Shown here piece after piece: positions 33,812 to 44,945 of a stretch of DNA of 64,000 nt (position 1 is the stretch's first letter; each line of letters opens with the position of its first letter). Source of the stretch: Limnephilus marmoratus (taxonomy: Eukaryota > Arthropoda > Insecta > Trichoptera > Limnephilidae); contig OU862917.1 of assembly GCA_917880885.1 (NCBI GenBank), positions 26,648,104 through 26,712,103 on the forward strand, in the 5' to 3' direction. Made by a program: the position numbers and the translations under genes. The notes beneath the pieces are model-generated. The model ran no database searches and was not told the DNA's origin. It was given only the letters and a program-made list of their open reading frames with translations.

Positions 33812-34151
33812 TTTCTCAACAAAGATATTGAAATATAAGTAGATGTGTTATCTGCTGTTTTTACTATGTGGGCCTGCGCTTCCGGGTGTCGCCGATATTG
33901 TTTACCAATTAACAAATAAACTAAAAGAACAAATAATTAACGAATAAACCAAACGAACGTTAAACTAAATGAACGAATTCTTTCCTTATTCAAAATATAT
34001 TGTTAACCAATATTAATGCACATTTTCAAAAAATCAACGAAATGAACAAATTATTTTTGTATGAAAACTACGCTAATTAGCGCGTAGTCCGGCGACAGTT
34101 GCGCGGACACCATAGCATATCTATTCTGTATTTGAATATCTTTGTTTCTCA
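33812..34151 (+). mobile_element. hAT-type MITE, left copy
   Basis: It has an 8-bp target duplication TTTCTCAA (33812-33819, 34144-34151) and inverted ends CAAAGATATTGAAATA / TATTTGAATATCTTTG. The 324-bp body is non-coding. Confidence 0.85.
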
Positions 34152-34809
34152 ACATCTTTATCAATTTCTTAACATCTTTATCTCTTATTTTCATCCACCT
34201 TTTCTAAATTCGCTCACTTCTCCGAATACTTCGCACATATTTACAATGATCTCCTATCTGTCCAAAAGACGACCTCTTCCTCAATAACCCCAACAAAATT
34301 GAATGGTTTTCTTAATGGTTAACTGCTTTTATTTTCTTATTAATATTTTCGTGAAATCAACTACATTTTCAAGTTTTGTGGGATTTGCCACAAATCCGTA
34401 ATGTGATTATTTTAATGGCATTTTCCTCAAATTTACATTAACTGACCCAGGCGTCCTCATACGTCGATCCTCTGCCAATTCCTCCACCATTGCACAAATC
34501 TCTAATTTTATTTTATTTATTTATCTATATAAAGTCGTTTTACAGGTGTTTTTACGATGCCTGTCTCACTAGGAAATACGAGATATGTCGAAACAGAATG
34601 TACATACAAGTACAAACATACTTGCTTAAATGATACGTAAATACTAAGATTAAATGCTTTTTAACATTCTTTCTTTGTGGTTGATAGAATTATCTTCCAG
34701 TTGAAATAAAAGAAAGATGTTAGAAAGTGTAAGTTAAATAGAATAATTTATTACAAATGTAGAAAGAACGGTGAAGTAAAATAGAATTTTTAATAATTAT
34801 TATGACAGT

Positions 34810-35138
34810 ATCAACAGCAAAGATATTCAAATACAGAAGAGATATGCTATAGTGTCCGCGCAACTGTCGCGGGCTACGCGCTAATTAGCGTAGTTTTCAT
34901 ACAAAAAGAATTTGTTCATTTCGTTGATTTTTTGAAAACGTGCATTAATATTGGTCAACAATATATTTTGAATAAGGAAAGAATTTTGTTTTTTCGTTTG
35001 GTTTATTCGTTAATTATTTGTTCTTTTAGTTTATTTGTTAATTGGTAAACAATATCGGCGACACCCGGAAGCGCAGACCCACATAGTAAAAACAGCAGAT
35101 AGCACATCTACTTATATTCCAATATCTTTGATCAACAG
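34810..35138 (-). mobile_element. hAT-type MITE, right copy (inverted)
   Basis: The same MITE in opposite orientation, with its own perfect 8-bp target duplication ATCAACAG (34810-34817, 35131-35138). The body is 313 bp and over 90% like the left copy by eye. The two form a long inverted repeat with a 660-bp spacer. Confidence 0.85.
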
Positions 35139-35139
35139 C

Positions 35140-35984
35140 CTAGCTATACGGTTGAATTTTGAGAACCCATCTACGAGTACATCTCTGACGCCGCGCCTTA
35201 CGCAAAACCGCTTTCGTACTTGGGGTTTGTTATAAATCGATTTTTTATAATAGAACCGAATTAAAGCAATGCCAAACGATGGCGCCACTTACGTTAACAG
35301 CGAGGAGCGTTGGCTGGCATGCGTAAGTACTACTGGATTCGTAATTTCGTGGAACTCTCCAGGTATGCCATGATGATTATTGTAACAGGCAGTTGTGAAT
35401 AACAATGCCGTGTTGTGATTTTTACCACGCGTCTATATATTATATATGACGTCATTGCCTGTCACGGTTACTTTGTCCCGGTGACTAGCTGTCACTGAAT
35501 CCGAGGAACAGGCTATTGTTGGAACCAGTTGTTATCGGATTTAAAAAATGGTCACCAACACTTAAACTGGGCGAAGCCGAACCAAAAGCCGCCCGCGGTA
35601 TTATAGTATTTAGGTTTAGTTGTACAAAAATTGATATTCATATCTAAGTATGATTTGTTTATACAGATGTTTGCAATAGTGGAACGTCCTATATTTGCAA
35701 TCCATGGTAGAAGAACTTCAATGCTGTTAAGTAATTCGTTATCTTTTATCGTTATCGAATTTTTGTCTTTAAAATAGAATCGTTAATTAACAATAACTAA
35801 TAATGATTAACTATCTATTGTCCTTATATCGCAAATTAAAATCTACGCAATGTCATGTGCTGCAATTTAAATTATTTCAATATTCTGGCTGGAACACTTA
35901 TGTGGGGTGAAAAGACATAAAAGATAATAGTGCTATTTGTAGAGATTAAAATTGTCGTTTTCATTCTTATACAAAAAGTTGATG
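35140..35984. other. No recognisable gene
   Basis: Moderate GC up to 35620, then AT-rich. I see no coding frame with recognisable content. Confidence 0.4.
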
Positions 35985-36733
35985 TTAAGAGTGTTTAACT
36001 AGCCAGCGGACGAAAATCCACATTTCTAATCCAAATCCAAAATCCGCATTTCGTCGAAAGTTGTTCTTACGATCGTTCAGGGCGATTACAATGAGAAAGA
36101 TTAATTATTCTCCGTACCAGCTTTTTAAAATTATAACTCAATATCGATTTTATTTCAATCCAAATTTGCTTTAATTTATACCTACATCCAAAAATGCTGA
36201 AAGGCGTGATGATAAATTTTTTAAAATAATGTACTTTTTGTAATTATTTTTTGATTATTAGTATTTTTCATTTTTCAATAATGTCTAAGTTAAATAAGAA
36301 TGTAAAAAAAATCTGAAATATATTAGTTTGTAAGTGCGCAAATAAATACACAAACGGTCCAATTTTCGTCAAGAAACACATGTACGTGTATATTTTTAAT
36401 GATTTTATTTAAACTAAAATTAAAATTCTAAAACATGCGATACCCAGATAATGTATTGATTTATTTTACTGCATGATTATATGATTTGAAATGGGTGTGG
36501 TATAATACAAAATATTTTTTAAAAATTTAACAAATCTGCCAACGACCTATGGTATAACCTTATTAATCTAAAAATAAACATTTTTTCTCAAAATTTAAAA
36601 CACGCGAATGCTAGATAAAAGAACAATCTTTCGAAATCCATTTATAATTTTTTGTGGAAAAGAGTCAATACGTCTAAAATCTGATTTAAAAATGGCATAT
36701 TTCTGGTTTTCTCTGGTAATAATACCCTCTTAA
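35985..36733 (-). mobile_element. MITE with TTAA target sites, copy 2
   Basis: TTAA lies at 35985-35988 and 36730-36733. The body is the inverse of 27408-28123, including the inverse of GGTCGTTGGCAGATTTGTTA and AAATCGATATTGAGTTAT. Confidence 0.7.
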
Positions 36734-37084
36734 AAGTCGCCATTTACATGACTAAAATGTATTAATTGAATTCCAAACCAAAATTCTAGGTTATTAATAC
36801 GTTGATTGATTTATTGTTCAGTATTCGGCAAAAATCTATGCGTGCCGTTAAAATCAAGGTCATGCAAATCGCTGTAATTTGTGTAAACCTGTTTCCTTCG
36901 TAAATTGACCATTCCCTCCATTTATACAATAAATTAATGACCAGTCACATCTCAATGATCAATAACTGTCTCCATTTTTGTTGAAATTCCGCATAAATCG
37001 TGTAGAATTCTTTTTACATTCCTGCTCTTGATTTAATCAAGGAGTAAGTACCTAGTTGATTTAAGGACCGATTGGTTTATTTAT

Positions 37085-37700
37085 TTACCTATTGCAGATC
37101 TTTTTAAATTTGGTTGAATGAATGTTTGAGAGAAGTGGAAATTATCCCACTTCTCGTCATCCGATCGAGCTGAAACTGACATATACCCATTTTCTGAAAT
37201 TTGATGAGATTACAGCTTACAAAACTTAATACACGAAATAAATGTCGGTCTTATCAACTCGGGAATTTTCCCGTTTGGTAGCGCGGTTGATTCTGATCAC
37301 TGTGTAGGAAGGTTGAATCCTCAGTCAAACAAATATTAAGTTGTAAAAGAAATTTCAAAATAGATTTTTATTGGTTGATTTTTAAATACATGTACGTATT
37401 TGAATTTCACTTTTGTTTTCGTGATTGAATGTACGTATGATTGAAGTGGAATTTTGGATATGGAAATTAACCCATTTCAGCTGAAGCTCGGCAAAGAGAC
37501 TCGTTGTCGGTGACAATGCATTCTATCAACTTTTGGTAGCAATCACCAACAATCTACAATCACGCGGACATATGACTTTTACGCATTTCTCTGAAATTCG
37601 ATGACATTACAGCAGTTACTGTACGAAATAAATTCGGTATTTTCCAGCCAGGATTTGGCTGTGTTGGTAGCAAGGTTGATTAAGTTTTAAAAGTAATGTG
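37085..37700 (+). repeat. Two direct copies of an unclassified repeat
   Basis: Copy 1 (about 37085-37335) and copy 2 (about 37430-37700) share GAAGTGGAAATTATCCCA-like, ACGAAATAAATGTCGGT-like and TTTGGTAGCGCGGTTGATT-like blocks in the same order. The last block resembles a tRNA A box and is followed in copy 1 by AGGTTGAATCC, so a decayed SINE is possible. Confidence 0.45.
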
Positions 37701-37879
37701 AAAATAGGTGTATTGTAGTAAAAACTTTGTTTTTACGGGTTGTTTTTTTTAAACAAAATTAAAATGTATAAAACCTAAGATTAGTTTTATAAACCTCTTC
37801 TTCACTGTATGAGTAAGTCGGTTACCCTGCACTTCAATGCATTTGTCAACGATGTACAACTCATAGTGAAAATGACGTT

Positions 37880-38040
37880 ACAAGATTGAACAAAGTTACT
37901 GCACCATAATGGGAGGGACGGATTCATACGCCACTCCTGGATGCACTAACCCCCAGATTTCTACCAACCCCCAGAACTTCCTATCATTCCATTCCTTAAA
38001 ATGACCCTCGACACTTAATATGCGAAATTAATGTGAGGTT
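37880..38040 (+). mobile_element. Element S, internal fragment
   Basis: It has ATAATGGGAGGGACGGATTC, CTAACCCCCAGATTTCTACC and CTTAAAATGACCCTCGACAC, matching 26235-26345. Confidence 0.5.
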
Positions 38041-38624
38041 GTTTCGTAAAATATAATATATGTTCTGAAATTAACCCTTAATTACTCGCGTGGGGTACTA
38101 AATACCCCAGACCGTGTTGAAAGCCTATAATTTTTTCAAATTTGAATTTACCGCGCTAGTTTTCTTAGTAGCTTCGTGTAAGCGCATGACCTTCGTAAAT
38201 CAGTCGCGAGCGGTGCACACTTGTGTGTGGTTGTGCTTGGAGAGCGCCTTTGGGGCGTGTAACACCCCGCACGACTAAATCAACCAAAACGAATACATGA
38301 AGTGGTGATGGCCATGATTCATCTTCTGGAGCTATCCAACCGCCACAATGCAAAAAATGTCATATATGCCAAAGAAACAAAGATAGAAAAACAAAGACTA
38401 CGTGCTCCAAATGACGATGATTGTTGTCAGCCAAAATTGTTATAGAAAAAACTGTCATTTTTAATGCAGTTATTACAAATATTATTATCACTTTCTTTAC
38501 TTCAAAGAGTTTAAACAACGTATGTAAGTTCAAAGATATTAATTAATGAAAGTCTGATTTTGCGTATACATATTGTTTTATTTCTTTAAACTAAAACGGG
38601 GTGTTTGAGACCCCATGTGACGAC

Positions 38625-39043
38625 TTAAGCGTCGATGACACACGGCGAGTTTACAAGCTACTATTTGGGAAATTCACTCTCTGTTAGTAAACTCGCCCAG
38701 TGTCATCGTGTTACTTGCTAACTAGCAGCCACTAGCAGATTGTTGACAATCTACGAAAAAAAGTTGAAAGGTCGTCAACTTTACTCGTCTACACGCTTGC
38801 TCCGATTGCTCGATTGCTCGGCTTCCGATAAACAGCTGATTTCGACTGTCAAACATCTGAAGAATTAGTTCACGCAGGCGTCGTTATTCTTGTTACTGGC
38901 GCTAGCAGCGGCCTCCGTTTTCTACGCTTCTGAGTGAGTGGACAGTTTTGTGGGTCATCATGACAATCTCACTCGCCGATTTACCCGCTTTTAAACTTAG
39001 TAGATAGTAGCTTGTAAACTCGCCGCGTGTCATCGACGCTTTA
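38625..39043. mobile_element. Harbinger-like MITE
   Basis: TTA flanks both sides (38625-38627, 39041-39043), the TWA duplication usual for PIF/Harbinger elements. The inverted ends run about 38 bp: AGCGTCGATGACAC, CGGCGAGTTTACAAGCTACT. A third, internal copy of the end (TAGTAAACTCGCCCAGTGTC at about 38685) lets the left end fold on itself. Confidence 0.7.
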
Positions 39044-39064
39044 CGTAACTTTTTAGGCGCGAGT

Positions 39065-39140
39065 AAGGCGGCCCCTAGACGATACACTAACATTGTACAA
39101 TATATTGTACAATGTTGTTGTAGTGTCTAGGGGCCGCCTT
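39065..39140. repeat. Miniature palindromic element
   Basis: AAGGCGGCCCCTAGAC (39065-39080) is the exact inverse of 39125-39140. The centre 39089-39116 is a perfect 28-nt palindrome of ATTGTACAAT units. It is flanked by TA, as for a mariner-type MITE. Confidence 0.85.
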
Positions 39141-39739
39141 AAAATTAAACTCGCTCAAACTTTTATTCAATCATTGAGAAATCTTCAATATTAACCCTAA
39201 ACGGTCAATAATATTGCTCAATTCGTAATATTGAGCAATATAATTGATCTATGGCTATGTTTTCAGTACTGTGTCATAGAGCAACCTCGAACGATTACTT
39301 ACCATGAATAACAAACATATTTCGTCGTCCGAGGTTTTTATTAGTGCTGCAATTTGCTGAAATTTTACCAAACTGAGTCATGATACTGCTTATCTGGAAA
39401 TTGATACGTGGAAACATTAATCCTCTCATACAAGTTAACACAATGCTGATAATAAATACCACGTCCTTTATCGTTCTATGAAACTGAACATCAGATCACC
39501 CCTTCATAGATTAATGGAAAATGGAAAGTTATTGGTGTATAATATTATGCATTTTGTTTATCATCCTTTACAATTAGTTCTCATCCCCTTTTCATTGCTT
39601 CAACAAGAATATTTCAGGCGTTACTCCCACTTGAACCATAACGTTAAAAAACTCAAGGGCTAACCTCAAATAACATTTCTTTAGAAAATAAACTTAAACC
39701 TACACGTAGGAAATCTTAATAAACTTAATTCCATAATGG

Positions 39740-40089
39740 CTTGTTAGTACCTACCCTGATGTACGGCAGTAAGACACGAAACTGGCAGAGAAATATGAAA
39801 TCTAACTGGAGGCTATAAAAATGAGATATCTGAGCAAAACTATATATGATCGTAAGAGAAATGTGGAGATTCGGGATGAATCCAAGGATAACGAGCAAGC
39901 GTAATGAGTATAATTACGAAATGAACGCTTGGATGGTTTGGGTATGTATTTAGAGCGAATGAACGGAGGAAGGAGAATACATGACGCGAATGTGAATGTT
40001 AGAAGAAGTCGGAGACGTAAGAGGTATTGCACGGTCAAGTAAACCAATACATACTCGTACTTAGGTCGGGCCATGTCAAGAGTCAGAAT
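39740..40089 (+). mobile_element. RTE-like LINE fragment, part 1
   Basis: It encodes decayed versions of LMYGS-x-x-x-NWQR, RRMYDR and DANVNGRRSR seen intact at 46378-47028. Stops and frameshifts are frequent. It continues at 40849 after the insertion. Confidence 0.6.
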
Positions 40090-40848
40090 GACAGAAGTAG
40101 GGAATGCAATCTCGTTCTCGCGAGATCTCGTTTTCGCGAGTTTAACGAGATTGCAATCGAGCATAAAAACGTCTTATTCGAAGCGCGGAAATAAGAAGCC
40201 GTTTAGCAGACGATTCTTTGGACATTTTGTGCTTCTTAAGGAGCTATTTTCAAAATAATTCGTAATAATGGCTTGTGATTTGAACTGAACAAATCTTTCA
40301 TTTGATTAGTATATTTTGTTAATTAATCTGTAATATCTGATGGATCTACTGCGTAGATATAGTTTTATTAAATTGATAATAATATCTCAGTTTATAGTCA
40401 ACTCAACTTAGATAATAAGTTTAATTTTTTTTTACTTCTTGTTGTTTTGTTTGTTATAAAAGAACTGTTTTATTACTAAAAGATTTTTGTATGATATTAG
40501 AAGAGAAGACTGGTTGTTTCTTTCATTTGTTATTTGATAGAAATGTACATCAAAGTTTAATACTTAGAAGTTTATTAAAAAATTACAGACAAATACGTCA
40601 AACAATGTTTGATGCATAAAGTCTGTTGAAAAATTCGTGAAAATAAATGTTTATCTTAGAATACTTAAAAATTATATTATTTTTTTCCTAATTTATTCAA
40701 ATATTGTGATTATTTGCAAAAAAAAACACAAAACTGCCAATCTCGCGAGATCTCGAAATTGGCGAAATCTCGCAGTATTGTTATTCATAAACTCGCGGGA
40801 TCTCGCTTGAGCCCCAATCTCGTGAGATTTGCATTCCCTAGATAGAAG
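40090..40848. mobile_element. hAT-type element nested in the RTE fragment
   Basis: The target duplication is GACAGAAG/GATAGAAG (7 of 8). The ends are TAGGGAATGC / GCATTCCCTA (element 40098-40840, 743 bp). Both ends carry clusters of CTCGCGAGATCTCG. I found no transposase remnant. Confidence 0.8.
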
Positions 40849-40955
40849 GGTACGTATGATTGTGACAGAAGCAAGGAGCGTGTGCCAGAACCGAGTTGTT
40901 TAGCGATCCATCCTCTTCTGCCTACGCCCGCTAAGAAACGGCGTGATGGTTAGGT
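40849..40955 (+). mobile_element. RTE-like LINE fragment, part 2
   Basis: GTGTGCCAGAACCGAGTTGT and AAACGGCGTGATGGTTAG are the last bases of the RTE family (compare 58415-58490). They complete the element interrupted at 40089. Confidence 0.7.
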
Positions 40956-40957
40956 AG

Positions 40958-41120
40958 GGAACATACCCATACTACGTGACCAACTTTTTGTAATTTTTAA
41001 CCCCCTCCCCCCCCGGTGACTAAAAATCTAAGCCCCCCGCCGCTCATTTGTACCAAGCGTGGTATTTTGAAGACCCCCCTTCCTGAATGGGTCACGTAGT
41101 ATGGGTACGTTTCGTAGTTA
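40958..41120. mobile_element. Short MITE
   Basis: The inverted ends ACCCATACTACGTGACC / GGTCACGTAGTATGGGT enclose a C-rich centre (41002-41015) of about 110 bp. Confidence 0.65.
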
Positions 41121-42200
41121 TGGGTCGATAAAAAATAAAATATGTTTTGCACAAGCCACCTAGTGTCGACACATTTCATTTGTATTATTGTACAAATTTG
41201 TACAATAATAGTTTATTTTTCTATCTATAGTTTTTTTTTTCGTTTTTGCTTATCCCATGAATTTTAACTAAATCCTTCGATAACCTACGTCATATGACGT
41301 GAATTGCACTTGTAAATGTAGTAGTCTTTTCAGAGTATTATTTGCCTACGTTGAGATTTGAACCCCCGATTCCTGGGCTGGAGCAAAATAGTGCATCGTT
41401 CTGTCACGGAAGACGTCTAACAGAACATTTATCATATTAGATTTTAAAATTATTCTGTCTGAACTAAAAGGCTGTGTAACCACTGTTTAATACTCGGATG
41501 AAGAAAAATATGGCTTTCGCCAATTGTATGCAAACGGCAAACGGAAACTAAGTGCTCCAACTCCGACACAAAATAAAAAGTGAAGAGTTTAGCCAGACTG
41601 GAAGTTGCCATCTTTAACCTATTTTAGAACCATTTATAAATGGATAGTCTTTATATGTACAAATGCAGGGAAGGTACCACTTTTTAATGTGATACCGTAC
41701 AGAAGTTTTACCGCCCGGTGCGGTGTGCGGTGGAATCGGGAAATATTGGGGAATGAAGGAAGTGGGGAGGGAAATTTATTCCGAGGTATTTTTGAAATTG
41801 TTGCTTTAAATTGTCATAATATAAAATGTACTGAAAACATGTTTTAAAATCAGTAAAGATAATCATGTTTGCACATAATTGTTTACATATTGTAGTTACA
41901 GCGCATAAATAAATAATAAAAAAAAACATAATATATATTATTACATGCATAAATTATATCTAATATTGTAAATTTTAATGTAGTTTCTCTTATAAGTGAA
42001 CTATGTATTATAAGTTCACACTTCTAAACACATAACCTAACACATAACTTCATCTCTCTATATTGTAAATCTTGTTGTAATTCCTCCAACTTGTTATCAG
42101 ATACTTGTTTTACACTTTTTGACTTTTCAATGCTACTAACTTACCTACTTATCTCATACACTGTAAATCTATATTATATGTAATATATTATATGTTATCA
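41121..42200. other. No recognisable gene
   Basis: A B-box-like AGATTTGAACCCCCGATTCC on the minus sense at 41350-41370 hints at a decayed SINE. A G-rich block at 41690-41780 is unexplained. Nothing else is supported. Confidence 0.35.
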
Positions 42201-42440
42201 GGTTAATTCGGCAAATCCGGATATACTATATGCTACCAGGTTCTTTTTATATTTTTTTTGCTATGCAATTGTGTAATGTATAATATGAACTAAACCTGTC
42301 AATTTGTCTGTCCTGGAACGGGAAACTTTCCTAGTTGGACAGGCAAAGCTTCCTAATATGTAATGTACTTTCTTTTGTATCTATCTACAGTAAATAAAAT
42401 AAAAATAAAGTAAATAAATAAATAAAAAATAAATCTAAGT
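42200..42440 (+). mobile_element. LINE 3' tail with stem-loop
   Basis: Stem CTGTCC/GGACAG (42308-42313, 42337-42342) encloses TGGAACGGGAAACTTTCCTA. CAAAGCTTC and an AAATAAATAAATAA-type tail follow, to 42440. It is a close relative of 18870-19010. Confidence 0.55.
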
Positions 42441-42699
42441 ATAAGGTAGGTACTTTGGAAATATTAGGTAGGCACTTAGGAACTATTGTAAATAAATGAA
42501 TATATTGTACTCATTAAAAAAGTTAGTTTTTTAAAATAGACAATATTTGCTCTATCCATAAAAATTACAACGCAAACATTTCTTCGAAAAGACATTTGGC
42601 AATCGTTCTTTTGTTTTTAAGCGTGTTTTCTTCATTCGTTCGAATTTAAATCGGTTCTTAACTTGGAGGAAATATATATACAACTTTTCGGGCAGCATT

Positions 42700-42815
42700 A
42701 GAGGTTCCATCATCAGGCAGTGCCTGATATTGGACTTGTAATACTGTTCGAAATGTTAACTAAAGAAGGAGGTAGCGCAACACAGCATAATACCCCAAAA
42801 ATAAATCACTTTAAT
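42700..42815 (+). mobile_element. Hammerhead-A repeat, degenerate
   Basis: CTGATAT replaces CTGATGA and GAAAT replaces GAAAC, but the flank TAAAGAAGGAGGTAGCGCAA is well kept. An inverted CCATCATCAGGCAG just upstream makes the head palindromic. Confidence 0.55.
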
Positions 42816-42931
42816 ATTTATGACGGTGAAAATCTCAAATCTTATTATTTATTTTATTAATTATTATTATAAGCAATAATTATCAGCCTGAAACACTCAT
42901 CCAAATTAAAAATCTTCCGAGAAAAGATACA

Positions 42932-43006
42932 TGACGCCAACGGGAATTGAACCCATGTCCTTCTGATTGCCGGCCAGCTGCTCTCCCAATTGAGCTATGG
43001 CGGCTT
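42932..43006 (-). other. tRNA-like sequence, left arm
   Basis: The minus strand gives GCCGCCATAGCTCAATTGGG, GAGCAGCTGGCCGGCAATCA and a T-arm CGGGTTCAATTCCCG-like segment. The cloverleaf folds with an anticodon loop CCGGCAA, but position 33 is C where tRNAs need U. Confidence 0.6.
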
Positions 43007-43143
43007 ATCTTGTACCCGCCAAATTATTCAATATGTACTAGTGTTTCATTCAACAATTACTGCTTATCATATTTTTTCCACCTGAAAACAACCAACCTTA
43101 TTTTTACTAGTACATATTGAATAATTTGGCGGGTACAAGATAA

Positions 43144-43217
43144 GCCGCCATAGCTCAATTGGGAGAGCAGCTGACCGGCAATCAGAAGGACACGGGTTCA
43201 AGTCCCGTTGGCGTCAT
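43144..43217 (+). other. tRNA-like sequence, right arm
   Basis: Acceptor GCCGCCA pairs with TGGCGTC at 6 of 7 positions. There is a D-arm GCTC/GAGC, an anticodon stem CTGA/TCAG and a T-arm ACGGGTTCAAGTCCCGT. The loop reads CCGGCAA (GGC would be Ala), but C33 argues against a working tRNA. Confidence 0.6.
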
Positions 43218-43289
43218 GTATCTTTTCTCGGAGGATTTTTCAATGTGGATGAGTGTTTCAGGCTGATAATTATTGCTTATGATAATTGT

Positions 43290-43570
43290 TACCCTTTGTG
43301 CTATGCATAAAAATCTTGTCTTAAACGTTAGTTTAACAATTAAAAAAAAAATAATAATTTATTTTAGTGTTGTAAATTTACGATATTTTACTGCTTCCAC
43401 GATTTTTTTATTATTTTCAGCTAGAATTCCCTCACCAAACACAAAAGCCTTGCCTCTTTATGGTGAGGATAGGCTATTACTATTTTCCTTTATAACAATG
43501 TGTAACATGTAAAAACATATATGTGTATTGTAAAAAATACAAAATTAAAAATTATCTATCTAGTTTTATT
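43290..43570 (+). mobile_element. LINE 3' tail with stem-loop
   Basis: Stem CCTCACCA/TGGTGAGG (43430-43437, 43461-43468) encloses a loop with CACAAAAGCCTTGC. It is the same loop type as 15552-15586 with a wholly different stem. Confidence 0.5.
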
Positions 43571-43649
43571 TAAAAAGGTCTACGCTACAACAAAATAGTT
43601 TAGTAATCTAATATTCACAAATGACCTTGGCTCAAAATTAAAATAAGAT

Positions 43650-44300
43650 TTTTTTTTTCGCCGACGATCTTAACTTTTTTTTTGGGAAATCACGCATGTT
43701 TCGGATCATCAACTATGTTAAAACTACTTCAAAATACTCGATAACTGGTGTTCTGTCAATGATATTCACTTAAAGGTTGAAAATGTTACACTTTAAAATT
43801 CACTCGAAATACAAGGATTTTTCTTATATCATTAATAATTAATAATACTTAAAAAAATGTCTTCCATAAGAGATCTAGGAATCATTCTTGGTTCTAAATT
43901 CGTATTTTTGATGTATACGTTAACGAAATTGAGGATTGGTTGTTTCACAGAATGTAAACAATTCATTAAATTTCTCTCAAGTTGTGTTATTATTTTACCA
44001 TCGACCGGTTGTCACACAGTACTACAATAGTAGAAGAACTTGAATAGGACTTTCGCAGAACTTAAATCTTTGAAATTTGATGCAATTTTCAAAAATCTGT
44101 GAAACAATGCAAATCACGTAAAATGATCGGATTTATTCACAGAATATGTGAACCATTCAATGACCCTCGGTCAATTCTAATCCTTTACAATGCCTTAATT
44201 AGAAGTAAACTTGAATGAAGCTCTGTTTGGAATCCATACTACTGCAAATGTGCTCAGGCCTCTTGTGTGGAGCTATTGTAAGAAAATGAAAACATTGTAG
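43650..44300 (+). mobile_element. Decayed Jockey-type LINE with RT palm motif
   Basis: The plus strand has FADDLN at about 43659-43676, the position of the catalytic F/YADD of reverse transcriptase. DLGIILGSKFVF (43876) and GFIHRICEPFNDPRSILILY with NALIRSKLE (44130-44215) follow. Many stops and shifts show that it is old. No other LINE piece here reaches the palm domain. Confidence 0.7.
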
Positions 44301-44334
44301 ACTCGTTAAAAAAGTTAGGTTTTAATGATCTATT

Positions 44335-44400
44335 AATTCTACCTTGAGGTGATTTTCTCACGAAAATGGCGCTATAGATTATTATTATTATTAATTGTGT
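44335..44400 (-). mobile_element. LINE tail motif, inverted
   Basis: CTTGAGGTGATTTTCTCACG, then AAAATGGCGCTATAG, is the inverse of the 54805-54850 tail, which holds the hairpin GTGA/TCAC. Confidence 0.4.
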
Positions 44401-44814
44401 ACTTATGAAAACAATCAAAACATTTAAACTTTTTCTAACTTTTTGGAATCCACAAAAATAATCATTAAATAACTGTTTTGGCGTAGCCCTTGCGAAGTCA
44501 CTTCACCATCCTAAAAATACAAATTGGCCCATTTTTATTATTCAATAAAGAAAGTTTGATTTATTTTTGTCAACCCAAAGGTGGTGGCCTTTTTTGATGT
44601 CCAATAAGAAAAGTTTTGTCAGTCGATATGAACACTGATTTGAATGATTTTTTCGACCTTAAAATCGACTGATTTCGCTTTAGTTTTAATTATCCAAATG
44701 CATTATAAATTAAAGAATTTGTAAACTGGCTTCATGCCTTGGTTTCTAGGGGCGGATATTTGAAACTTTCTGCTATCTCTGTCACTCTAACGAATTTTTT
44801 TTCGCCCTCCCTCT

Positions 44815-44945
44815 TTACAAATTATTCCTCCATGTTTTTTTTAACTCTCCTCCATACATATTATTCCTCCATGGTCTTATTTTAGCTCTCCTACATACAT
44901 ATTATTTATTCCTCCATGATTTTTTTTAGCTCTCCTCCATACATT
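44815..44945 (+). repeat. 39-bp satellite, degenerate left part
   Basis: Three diverged units of CTCCATACATATTATTCCTC plus CATG-TTTTTTTAGCTCT lie left of the LINE insertion. Confidence 0.75.

Larger units (their letters stand above)
42868..43282. mobile_element. Foldback element with a tRNA-like sequence in each arm
   Basis: The arms 42868-43042 and 43106-43282 are inverse copies with few mismatches; the loop is 63 bp. Each arm contains one tRNA-like unit. Both the arms and the tRNA parts extend well beyond a tRNA, so this is a repeat and not a tRNA gene pair. Confidence 0.85.

Noticed and set aside
38165..38353. 62-residue minus-strand frame
   Set aside because: No recognisable motif, no promoter or splice context; length is within chance expectation.
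41340..41420. Possible tRNA or SINE on the minus strand
   Set aside because: Only a B-box-like motif is visible; no convincing A box or cloverleaf.
43144..43217. Functional tRNA-Ala gene
   Set aside because: C at position 33, an acceptor mismatch and a duplicated inverted context point to a tRNA-derived repeat.
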